The notes beneath the pieces are model-generated. The model saw only the letters and a program-made list of their open reading frames with translations. It ran no database searches and was not told the origin of the DNA. A stretch of 16,961 nt of DNA, taken from positions 1 through 16,961 of the forward strand of contig CAZMJI010000022.1 in NCBI GenBank assembly GCA_964566765.1, in the 5' to 3' direction. Both the position numbers and the translations under genes were made by a program. This document shows positions 1-6,015 of the stretch, piece by piece; the first letter of the stretch is position 1; each line of letters opens with the position of its first letter. This DNA comes from Thioglobus_B sp964566765. Its GTDB lineage: Bacteria > Pseudomonadota > Gammaproteobacteria > PS1 > Pseudothioglobaceae.

Positions 1-54
1 AAAACCGGCAAGGATTAATCTCCTTCTAGGGTTCAAATCCCTATCCCTCCACCA
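1..54 (+). tRNA. 3' part of a class II tRNA (long variable arm; Tyr, Ser or Leu), cut by the window edge
   Basis: The window opens just after the anticodon. ACCGG (4-8) is the 3' strand of an anticodon stem. A long variable arm follows, with stem AAGGA (10-14) and TCCTT (21-25). The T arm is TAGGG (27-31), loop TTCAAAT (32-38) and CCCTA (39-43), all five pairs intact. The acceptor 3' strand is TCCCTCC (44-50), the discriminator is A51, and CCA is encoded at 52-54. The long variable arm limits the identity to Ser, Leu or Tyr. Position 1 would be the third anticodon base, A. The discriminator A is usual for Leu and Tyr but unusual for bacterial Ser, while the 18-nt variable region is more Ser-like in length. 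The amino acid therefore stays open. No terminator separates this gene from the protein gene 20 nt downstream. Confidence 0.9.
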
Positions 55-64
55 TCATTATTTT

Positions 65-70
65 GGGGAG
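65..70 (+). promoter_or_regulatory. Ribosome binding site fixing the start of the DUF3579-type gene
   Basis: GGGGAG lies 4 nt before the ATG at 75. It supports that ATG over the in-frame TTG at 63, which would place the start codon ahead of this site and just outside the tRNA. The site sits only 11 nt after the tRNA CCA end. Confidence 0.75.
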
Positions 71-74
71 AATA

Positions 75-344
75 ATGCCAACAACTCGTTATACCATCCA
101 TGGTATGACCGAAGACGGAACTAGATTCCGCCCTAGCGACTGGGCCGAACGCTTGGTCTGCACGCACCCTAAAGATTTTAAGCGCTACAATGGCCACCTG
201 AAAATGGGCCGAACTGATGGCGTTAAAGCCGTTATCTTTGATGACGAATTGCGCTTTATCTGCCCACTCACCTACGACCACTTAATGGACTTTGCCAGAA
301 TCAATAAATTACAGACCTCTGAAGAAGTGATTGACGCCGCTTAA
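75..344 (+). CDS. DUF3579 domain-containing small protein
   Basis: This encodes 89 residues from the ATG at 75, chosen for the GGGGAG site just upstream. The N-terminal block holds GMTEDGTRFRPSDWAERL (residues 10-27). It is followed by GVKAVIFDDELRFICP and a C-terminal segment with MDFARINKLQ. From memory this matches the small proteobacterial family DUF3579, whose signature is FRPSDWAERL followed by GVK and FA-N-L. The molecular function is unknown. No signal peptide or membrane segment is visible, so it is probably a cytosolic single-domain protein. It lies 20 nt after a tRNA gene with no terminator between, so it may be read from the tRNA promoter. Its TAA stop is 3 nt from the stop of the convergent pirin gene. 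Family assignment is fairly sure; role is not known. Confidence 0.8.
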   Translation: MPTTRYTIHGMTEDGTRFRPSDWAERLVCTHPKDFKRYNGHLKMGRTDGVKAVIFDDELRFICPLTYDHLMDFARINKLQTSEEVIDAA

Positions 345-347
345 GCA

Positions 348-1073
348 CTAATCAACAAAGGGGCCATGTTGGATAATCGGCTCGCCATGTGGCTCGCCCA
401 CACACAACATCAATTCACTGGCCTGATTGGCTTGGATTCGTAGATCCGCACTGCCTTGCTCCAGTAACCAAGCCTGATGTTGCGCAAGCTGTTGGCCGTC
501 GCTCGTTAGCACACCAGAGACCACATAAATCAAAGCGCGTTCTGCGCTTGATAGTGTTAAGGTGTAGCTTGCGCCTGCTTTAAGCTGAATATGCTGATAA
601 CGAATGTGGTTATGCAATTGAATCGGCGACCCCTCACCAACAATGGTGGTAACACGTCCACCATCAAAAGTCGTACTGGGCAGCTCAGCACTCAGTGCTT
701 GTTGATAACCGGGCCCTACCCCTTTTAGGGCTTGCTTTAGGTTTACCCATAGCTGAATACCTGAGCTCCGATTAGTTTCATCCGGCATCTCTGAATGCAC
801 CAAGCCGCGACCCGCACAAAATGCTTGCGCACCACCGGCCTCAACACGCGACTCATTACCCAAATTATCAGTATGTTGCATACTGCCTGAAAATAGGTAG
901 GTAATGGCCTCAAAGCCTCGATGTGGATGGTCCGGGAAGCCGCGCCCTGGTGCTAAGTCAAAATGGTCCCAAAGTACAAAAGGATCAAAGTGTCGACGTC
1001 CAGCAATCGGAAACAAGCGTTGCACAACCACACCATCACCTTCAAAGGTCTCTTGCGCATCAATTTTAAGCAT
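348..1073 (-). CDS. Pirin family protein (cupin)
   Basis: This encodes 241 residues, the usual bacterial pirin length being about 230-290. Pirins are double-cupin proteins that bind one metal ion. Bacterial members have been described as quercetin 2,3-dioxygenases or redox-sensing regulators. The N-terminal cupin shows FPDHPHRGFE, with His49 and His51, and LVHSEMP, with His93 and Glu95. These are the four metal ligands of the family. The C-terminal half ends in GEPHGEPIIQHGPFV, another family signature. An AAGGA site sits about 9 nt before the ATG. The gene diverges from alanine dehydrogenase across 46 nt, and its 3' end faces the DUF3579-type gene with a 3-nt gap and no hairpin. The substrate cannot be told from sequence, so the family is certain but the activity is not. 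Confidence 0.92.
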   Translation of the reverse strand: MLKIDAQETFEGDGVVVQRLFPIAGRRHFDPFVLWDHFDLAPGRGFPDHPHRGFEAITYLFSGSMQHTDNLGNESRVEAGGAQAFCAGRGLVHSEMPDETNRSSGIQLWVNLKQALKGVGPGYQQALSAELPSTTFDGGRVTTIVGEGSPIQLHNHIRYQHIQLKAGASYTLTLSSAERALIYVVSGVLTSDGQQLAQHQAWLLEQGSADLRIQANQASELMLCVGEPHGEPIIQHGPFVD

Positions 1074-1102
1074 GTGTTACAATCCTTAGTAAATTACTCA
1101 CC

Positions 1103-1108
1103 TATGAT
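1103..1108 (+). promoter_or_regulatory. Candidate -10 element for ald, very close to the start codon
   Basis: TATGAT matches the sigma-70 -10 consensus at five of six positions. Only 11 nt separate it from the ATG at 1120, so transcription would begin about 4-5 nt before the start codon. No convincing -35 box is visible (TTACAA at 1077-1082 is too far, 20 nt). No ribosome binding site precedes ald. This is a prediction by eye. Confidence 0.4.
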
Positions 1109-1119
1109 ACAACATACCC

Positions 1120-2226
1120 ATGATTATCGGCATACCTAAAGAGATAAAAGTTCGCGAGTATCGCGTTGGCTTGACACCCGATGGGACACGTCGTTTGCTG
1201 GATGCTGGGCACCAGGTATTGGTCGAAAACAGCGCTGGTGCTGGTGTTGGCTTTAGTGACGCGCACTACCAGCAGGCTGGTGCCAGTATCGTCGGTAGCG
1301 CGGCTGAAATTTTCGAGACGGCTGAACTGATTGTTAAGGTTAAGGAGCCGCAGCCTGCAGAATGCAAAATGCTCAGCCCAGGTCAAGTACTGTTTACTTA
1401 TCTACACTTGGCAGCCGACCCCACACAAACCCAACTGCTGCTGGACTCAGGGGCAACTTGCATTGCCTATGAAACCATCACTGATGAGGCCGGTCGCTTG
1501 CCGCTGCTCAAGCCCATGAGTGAGATTGCCGGGCGTATGTCGATTCAAGCAGGCGCCCACCATCTAGAGAAGACTCAAGGCGGTTCTGGTGTGCTCTTAA
1601 GTGGCGCTACTGGGGTGGCACCAGCTCAAGTACTGGTAATTGGTGGTGGCGTGGTTGGTACCAATGCCGCTGAAGTCGCTTTGGGCATGGGTGCCGACGT
1701 GTGTATTTTAGATCGTGTGCCGGATGCACCACACCTGGTTAAAATGCAGCAACAATTTGGCGAACGATTGACTGTCATCTTGTCAACGCCTGAGCATATC
1801 GAACAACAACTGGCTAGTGCCGATTTGGTGATTGGCGCAGTCCTAGTGACTGGTGCTCAGGCGCCCAAATTGGTCACACGTGAGATGCTTAAACTGATGA
1901 AACCTGGCTCAGTGTTGGCCGACGTGGCGATTGATCAAGGCGGTTGTTTTGCCACTTCCAAGGTCACCACGCATGACCAGCCGACCTATGTGGTGGACGG
2001 CATTATTCACTATTGTGTGGGTAATATGCCGGGTGCAGTAGCCAGAACGGCTACCTTAGCCCTCACACAAGCCACGTTGCCGTATATTGAAGCCCTGGCC
2101 AATCAAGGTTGGCAGCAGGCCGCCGAACAAGATGCGCATCTAAAAAATGGGATTAATATTCACCAGGGACAGATAACCCACCCAGCGGTTGCCCAAAGTC
2201 TGGGCTATCCCTACCGGGCGCTCTAA
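1120..2226 (+). CDS. ald: Alanine dehydrogenase
   Basis: This encodes 368 residues, the normal family length of about 370. The enzyme interconverts L-alanine and pyruvate plus ammonia with NAD(H) in the cytosol. The N-terminus MIIGIPKEIK with Arg15 (EYRVGLTP) is typical. Lys75 in VKVKEP and His96 in LFTYLHLA are the substrate-binding and catalytic residues known from the family. The NAD-binding Rossmann loop is GGGVVG (175-180). The acidic segment DVAIDQGG (268-275) and HYCVGNMPGAV near the C-terminus complete the signature. The start is fixed by homology, since no ribosome binding site precedes it. A -10-like TATGAT lies 12 nt upstream, so the mRNA may be nearly leaderless. The stop codon touches the stop of pyrE on the other strand with no intervening base. 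Confidence 0.97.
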   Translation: MIIGIPKEIKVREYRVGLTPDGTRRLLDAGHQVLVENSAGAGVGFSDAHYQQAGASIVGSAAEIFETAELIVKVKEPQPAECKMLSPGQVLFTYLHLAADPTQTQLLLDSGATCIAYETITDEAGRLPLLKPMSEIAGRMSIQAGAHHLEKTQGGSGVLLSGATGVAPAQVLVIGGGVVGTNAAEVALGMGADVCILDRVPDAPHLVKMQQQFGERLTVILSTPEHIEQQLASADLVIGAVLVTGAQAPKLVTREMLKLMKPGSVLADVAIDQGGCFATSKVTTHDQPTYVVDGIIHYCVGNMPGAVARTATLALTQATLPYIEALANQGWQQAAEQDAHLKNGINIHQGQITHPAVAQSLGYPYRAL

Positions 2227-2865
2227 TTAGACGCCGTATTGTGCGCGGTAAGCCTCAATGCGCTCAATCAGTGCCTGGTCATCGCCTTGCTTGAGGTAGT
2301 CAACCAGGTGCGATAGGTTGATGATGCTAAGCACCGTGATGCCGAAATTTTGCTCCACTTCTTGGATAGCTGATAGCTCGCCCTTGCCTTTTTCTTGGCG
2401 ATCCACCGCCACGATCACACCCTTGGCTTTAGCACCATTGGCATCAATGATCTCCATGGCTTCGCCAATTGCGGTGCCCGCAGTAATCACATCATCAATA
2501 ATCAGTACCTCGCCCTCGAGTGCATGGCCGACAATATTGCCGCCTTCGCCATGGGTTTTGGCCTCTTTGCGATTGAAGCTATAAGGCACGTTTTTACCAA
2601 AATTGTCGTTCAGTGCCATGGCAGCCGCAGTTGCCAACGGAATGCCTTTATAAGCCGGGCCAAATAGCACATCAAAATCCACCCCGCTCTCAACAATCGC
2701 CTGGGCGTAAAACTTGCCCAATTGAGACAGGTGCTCGCCAGTGTTAAAGGCGCCTGCGTTAAAGAAATACGGGCTCACGCGGCCTGATTTCAGGGTAAAT
2801 TCACCAAACTTTAGTGCGCCGATCTCCAGCATAAAATCCACAAAGTCTTTTTGATATTGTTCCAT
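2227..2865 (-). CDS. pyrE: Orotate phosphoribosyltransferase
   Basis: This encodes 212 residues; E. coli PyrE has 213. It transfers the phosphoribosyl group of PRPP to orotate to give OMP, the fifth step of UMP synthesis. The PRPP-binding signature VLIIDDVITAGTA runs over residues 120-132. The flexible catalytic loop NRKEAKTHGEGG is at 98-109. GPAYKGIPLA (69-78) and the N-terminal FTLKSGRVSPYFFNAG are also characteristic. The frame stays open 35 codons further upstream, but the ATG at 2865 gives the conserved N-terminus MEQYQKDFVDFML. It is also preceded by AGGA about 8-9 nt away. The gene is divergent from the exonuclease III gene by only 24 nt, the same neighbourhood that pyrE and crc form in Pseudomonas. 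No pyrE attenuator hairpin is visible in the short leader. Confidence 0.97.
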   Translation of the reverse strand: MEQYQKDFVDFMLEIGALKFGEFTLKSGRVSPYFFNAGAFNTGEHLSQLGKFYAQAIVESGVDFDVLFGPAYKGIPLATAAAMALNDNFGKNVPYSFNRKEAKTHGEGGNIVGHALEGEVLIIDDVITAGTAIGEAMEIIDANGAKAKGVIVAVDRQEKGKGELSAIQEVEQNFGITVLSIINLSHLVDYLKQGDDQALIERIEAYRAQYGV

Positions 2866-2880
2866 GGCTTTTCCTATAAA
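2851..2880 (+). promoter_or_regulatory. Candidate sigma-70 promoter for the xth operon, inside the 5' end of pyrE
   Basis: TTGATA (2851-2856) and TATAAA (2875-2880) each match consensus at five of six positions and are 18 nt apart. Transcription would start near 2887, only 3-6 nt before the two candidate ATG codons of xth. The -35 box lies inside the first codons of pyrE on the opposite strand. Confidence 0.5.
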
Positions 2881-2892
2881 ATTGTTTCGATG

Positions 2893-3657
2893 ATGAGAAT
2901 TATAACGGCTAATGTGAACGGAATTCGGGCAGCTGAACGAAAAGGTTTTTTCGCCTGGCTGAAGAGCCAAAATGCCGACGTGGTGTGCTTACAAGAGATC
3001 AAAGCCCAAGAGGATCAACTGGATGAGAAATTCTATCCAACAGGTATGCATACTTACTACCAAAGCGCCGAGCGCAAAGGTTATAGTGGCACGGGTTTAT
3101 ACTGCAAACAACAGCCCGATCGAGTGATTACCAGTCCTTGGGAAGACTTTGATTACGAAGGACGTTTTATTCAGGCCGATTTTGGCGATCTAAGCGTCAT
3201 TTCTATCTACATCCCTTCAGGCTCGTCTAAGGAAGAACGCCAGGCCTATAAAATGGCCTTTATGACTGAGCGCTTTATGCCTTACTTAAAAGAGCGCCAG
3301 CAAGATGGACGACGCTATATTATCTGTGGCGATATCAACATTGTGCACAAGCGCATTGATATTAAAAACTTCAACGGCAACAAAAACCGTTCGGGTTGTT
3401 TACCCGAGGAGCGCGCTTGGATGGATGCGTTATTTGAAGACAATCACTTTGTCGACGCCTTCCGTGAGGTCAACCAAGAGGCTGAGCAATACACCTGGTG
3501 GTCTAACCGAGGTCAGGCCTGGGCCAACAACACCGGTTGGCGCATCGATTATCAGATTCTAACCGACAATTTGCGTGGCACTGTCAAGGATGCCAGTATT
3601 TACAAGGATGAGCGCTTTTCCGATCATGCACCGCTGATTATTGACTACGACTTATAG
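2893..3657 (+). CDS. xth: Exodeoxyribonuclease III, Crc-lineage member with intact active site
   Basis: This encodes 254 residues from the second of two adjacent ATGs (2890 and 2893). MRIITANVNG is the normal family N-terminus, but either ATG is possible. The enzyme belongs to the exonuclease III / AP endonuclease family, which cuts abasic sites and removes 3' blocks in base excision repair. The key residues are present: Asn8 (NVNG), Glu35 (LQEIKAQ), Asp147 and Asn149 (CGDINIVH), Asp219 (WRIDYQ), and Asp244-His245 (FSDHAP). The overall wording, such as DIKNFNG, PEERAWMD and APLIIDYD, is that of the subgroup containing Pseudomonas Crc. Crc itself has lost these catalytic residues. The gene heads a same-strand run and its TAG directly precedes the trmB ATG. 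No ribosome binding site is seen. Confidence 0.93.
   Translation: MRIITANVNGIRAAERKGFFAWLKSQNADVVCLQEIKAQEDQLDEKFYPTGMHTYYQSAERKGYSGTGLYCKQQPDRVITSPWEDFDYEGRFIQADFGDLSVISIYIPSGSSKEERQAYKMAFMTERFMPYLKERQQDGRRYIICGDINIVHKRIDIKNFNGNKNRSGCLPEERAWMDALFEDNHFVDAFREVNQEAEQYTWWSNRGQAWANNTGWRIDYQILTDNLRGTVKDASIYKDERFSDHAPLIIDYDL
2899..2904 (-). promoter_or_regulatory. Candidate -10 element for pyrE, inside the xth coding region
   Basis: On the minus strand these bases read TATAAT, a perfect -10 hexamer. The predicted start near 2892 would leave a leader of about 26 nt that carries the pyrE ribosome binding site AGGA. No good -35 box is seen at the usual distance, so this is tentative. Confidence 0.4.
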
Positions 3658-4341
3658 ATGGAAAAACACCTAAGAAAAATCCAAAGTTTTGTCAAGCGCT
3701 CTGGCCGCCTAACCGAAGGGCAAAAGTTGGGCCTAACCGAGTTGTGGCCAGCCTTTGGTGTGGATATTGGCACACAAATGCTTGACCTTGAAGGCTTGTT
3801 CACAAAAAGCCAGCCAATTGTATTGGAGATTGGCTTTGGTAATGGCGATTCCTTGCTGGAAATGGCGACCAATGAACCGCAAACCAACTTTTTAGGCATT
3901 GAAGTATACGAGGCTGGTGTTGGTCGACTGATTAACGAAGCCAACAAGCGCCAACTGAGCAATCTCAAAGTGATTAAAGAAGATGCAGTAGAAGTACTAA
4001 AAAACCATATCGCCGATGCCAGCTTTGCCGGCTTTCAATTGTATTTTCCAGATCCTTGGCACAAGAAAAAACACCATAAGCGTCGCTTGGTACAGGCTGA
4101 ATTTATGTCGTTGATTGCCAGCAAGCTGATCCCTGGTGGCTTTGTGCATATGGCCACTGACTGGGAAAACTACGCTGAACAGATGATGGAAGTCTTAGAA
4201 GCGCACCTAAGCTTTAAAAACACGCTGGGCGCCCATATCTATTCACCAAGACCTGAACGCAGACCGATTACCAAGTTCGAACAACGTGGTGAACGACTCG
4301 GTCATGGGGTTTGGGATTTGTTATTTATTTGCGAGGATTAA
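3658..4341 (+). CDS. trmB: tRNA (guanine-N7-)-methyltransferase
   Basis: This encodes 227 residues. TrmB methylates N7 of guanine 46 in the tRNA variable loop, using S-adenosylmethionine. The SAM-binding loop is LEIGFGNG (56-63), followed by the acidic strand GIEVYEAG (80-87). The family signature PDPWHKKKHHKRR spans 131-143, ATDWENYAEQM follows, and TKFEQRGERLGHGVWDL (205-221) ends the protein. The ATG abuts the TAG stop of the upstream exonuclease gene with no base between. It has no ribosome binding site of its own, which suggests translational coupling. The next gene starts 1 nt after its TAA. The length and every motif match the family, so function is secure. Confidence 0.97.
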   Translation: MEKHLRKIQSFVKRSGRLTEGQKLGLTELWPAFGVDIGTQMLDLEGLFTKSQPIVLEIGFGNGDSLLEMATNEPQTNFLGIEVYEAGVGRLINEANKRQLSNLKVIKEDAVEVLKNHIADASFAGFQLYFPDPWHKKKHHKRRLVQAEFMSLIASKLIPGGFVHMATDWENYAEQMMEVLEAHLSFKNTLGAHIYSPRPERRPITKFEQRGERLGHGVWDLLFICED

Positions 4342-4342
4342 C

Positions 4343-4804
4343 ATGCTGTTTCCTTTATTTGTCCTAGTCACCTTAGCCGAGATCTATGTCTTGGTCTCCG
4401 TGGGTGAGGCGATTGGCGGTCTATCCACCGTTGCTCTGGTGGTGATTACCGCCTTGATTGGCTCAGTCCTGCTTAAACACCAAGGCTGGTCAACCCTGGC
4501 CAAAGCGCAACAATCCATGGCCAATGGTCAGACACCGGCCTTTGAGATGCTAGAAGGCGTGGTGATTGTTATCTCAGGTGTACTGCTGTTAACACCCGGC
4601 TTTCTCACCGATGCACTGGGCCTACTGGGACTCATTCCCATCTCCAGAGGCTACTTTATTAATCGCATTCTAAGTCAGAATGCCGATCGTGTCTTTAGCC
4701 AACGCAATACCGTGTTTATTCGTTCTGCACCATCGCGCCCACCAGGCGAGAAAAAGCCAGAGAAAAATGATCGCACCATTGAAGGGGAATTTTGGGAAGA
4801 CTAA
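4343..4804 (+). CDS. fxsA: FxsA family inner membrane protein
   Basis: This encodes 153 residues from the ATG at 4343, preceded by GAGGA (4333-4337). FxsA is a small inner membrane protein. In E. coli its overproduction suppresses F-exclusion of phage T7, but its normal role is unclear. Hydrophobic segments are visible at about residues 1-20, 26-44 and 71-100. The middle carries the family signature GVLLLTPGFLTDALGLL (79-95), followed by IPISRGY. The C-terminal tail is hydrophilic and ends IEGEFWED, typical of the family. A frame open 19 codons further upstream overlaps trmB and is not favoured. The gene is embedded between trmB and folC, and its last 13 nt overlap the proposed folC start. 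Family is certain; function is not. Confidence 0.92.
   Translation: MLFPLFVLVTLAEIYVLVSVGEAIGGLSTVALVVITALIGSVLLKHQGWSTLAKAQQSMANGQTPAFEMLEGVVIVISGVLLLTPGFLTDALGLLGLIPISRGYFINRILSQNADRVFSQRNTVFIRSAPSRPPGEKKPEKNDRTIEGEFWED
4782..4788 (+). promoter_or_regulatory. Ribosome binding site supporting the TTG start of folC
   Basis: AAGGGGA lies inside the end of fxsA, 3 nt before the TTG at 4792. No ATG in the folC frame lies near the conserved N-terminus, so this purine-rich run is the main support for a TTG start. Confidence 0.55.
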
Positions 4805-5982
4805 ACACCCTGGACGACTGGCTAAGCTATCAAGAGTCACTACATGCTAGTGAGATTGATCTGGGGCTGGATCGCGTTCGTCAGGTTTATCAAACACTTT
4901 TCCCTCAAGGACTTGGGTTTCAAGTCATTACCGTGGCTGGCACCAACGGCAAGGGCTCAACCGGCACCTTTATTCGTCATATCCTGGCGCAAGCTGGACA
5001 CCAAGTGGGTCAATTTAGCTCGCCGCATATCCACCATTACAACGAGCGCTTTAGTATCAATGACATTGACGCAGATGACGAGCAAATCATTCAAGCCTTT
5101 GCTGCCATTGAGACTGCCAGAGGTCAGACCTCGCTCACCTATTTTGAATTCTCCACCTTAGCCGCGCTGCTGATCTTTAGCGCAGCCAAGGTTGACATAG
5201 CGGTGTTAGAAGTGGGTCTGGGTGGTCGCCTAGATTCGGTCAATGTGGTAGAGCCTGATGTCTGTGTGATTACCAATATCGCCATCGATCATACCGATTA
5301 CCTAGGCGATACTCGTGAACAAATTGGTCGAGAAAAAGCCGGCATTATGCGCGCCAACACCCCTTGTGTTTGCGCCGATAGCAATCCGCCTGACAGTCTC
5401 AAACAGCAAGCAGACTCGGTAGGCGCCAAACTGGCCTTTGTCACCGAACCTTATTTGGGTGATATTGGTTTGCCCGGCGAACATCAACGTATTAATGCTG
5501 CCTTGGCAGGTCGCGCCGCGCAACTGGCTGACCCAAACCTCTCAACAGCCTCTATTGAACAGGGTATTGCCACGGCGCAGATCCCGGGGCGCTTTGAGCA
5601 GGTGAGTTTGGATGACAAAACACTGATCTTTGATGTGGCCCACAACGAAGCAGCTGTGAGCGCCCTATCTCAAACACTTAAAGACGATCCGCAGCCCACA
5701 CTGGCGATCTTTGCCGCCCTAAAAGACAAAAACATTGCAGATATTATTACCACAATTCACAAGCAGATCGACCAATGGCTCTTAGTACCACTGGAGGTGC
5801 CAAGGGCCATCGCCATGAGTGAGTTGGTCGAGTTGTTTGCACTGGGCGACAAACTCTCGGTGTGCGAGCACATGGAGGAAGCACTGATGCAAGCACGTCG
5901 CAGCCAATACGCACGTATTGTGATCTTTGGTTCGTTCTATACCGTGGCACTGGGCAAAAAATCCCTAGACAAACTAACCTAG
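4792..5982 (+). CDS. folC: Bifunctional folylpolyglutamate synthase / dihydrofolate synthase
   Basis: This encodes 396 residues from a TTG start; E. coli FolC has 422. The enzyme adds glutamate to dihydropteroate and extends the glutamate tail of folates, using ATP. The N-terminus LDDWLSYQESLHASEIDLGL (7-26) is conserved. The P-loop AGTNGKGS is at 49-56, SSPH at 76-79, and the ligase core EVGLGGRLDSVN at 140-151. DHTDYLG and EKAGIMR follow, the latter with the usual Lys182. The C-terminal domain has FDVAHNEAA, where the family usually has a Pro after Asn. The start overlaps fxsA by 13 nt, so translation is probably coupled. Next comes cvpA; dedD, which lies between them in E. coli, is absent. 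Confidence 0.95.
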   Translation: MGRLNTLDDWLSYQESLHASEIDLGLDRVRQVYQTLFPQGLGFQVITVAGTNGKGSTGTFIRHILAQAGHQVGQFSSPHIHHYNERFSINDIDADDEQIIQAFAAIETARGQTSLTYFEFSTLAALLIFSAAKVDIAVLEVGLGGRLDSVNVVEPDVCVITNIAIDHTDYLGDTREQIGREKAGIMRANTPCVCADSNPPDSLKQQADSVGAKLAFVTEPYLGDIGLPGEHQRINAALAGRAAQLADPNLSTASIEQGIATAQIPGRFEQVSLDDKTLIFDVAHNEAAVSALSQTLKDDPQPTLAIFAALKDKNIADIITTIHKQIDQWLLVPLEVPRAIAMSELVELFALGDKLSVCEHMEEALMQARRSQYARIVIFGSFYTVALGKKSLDKLT

Positions 5983-6015
5983 GGCAAAAATCTTGTAAAA
6001 TCGAGCTATTCATCT

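Noticed and set aside
1..54. Firm assignment of the tRNA as tRNA-Ser
   Set aside because: The anticodon is outside the window. The discriminator A is atypical for bacterial Ser and typical for Leu and Tyr, so only the class II type is claimed.
2893..3657. Naming this gene crc
   Set aside because: The locus and subfamily resemble Crc, but all nuclease catalytic residues are present. A nuclease name is safer.
3645..3968. Open frame of 107 codons on the - strand opposite trmB
   Set aside because: It overlaps conserved trmB motifs on the other strand and has no family resemblance.
5747..6013. Open frame on the - strand spanning the end of folC and the folC-cvpA gap
   Set aside because: The translation is Arg/Pro/Cys-rich without domain features, and folC continues intact on the other strand.
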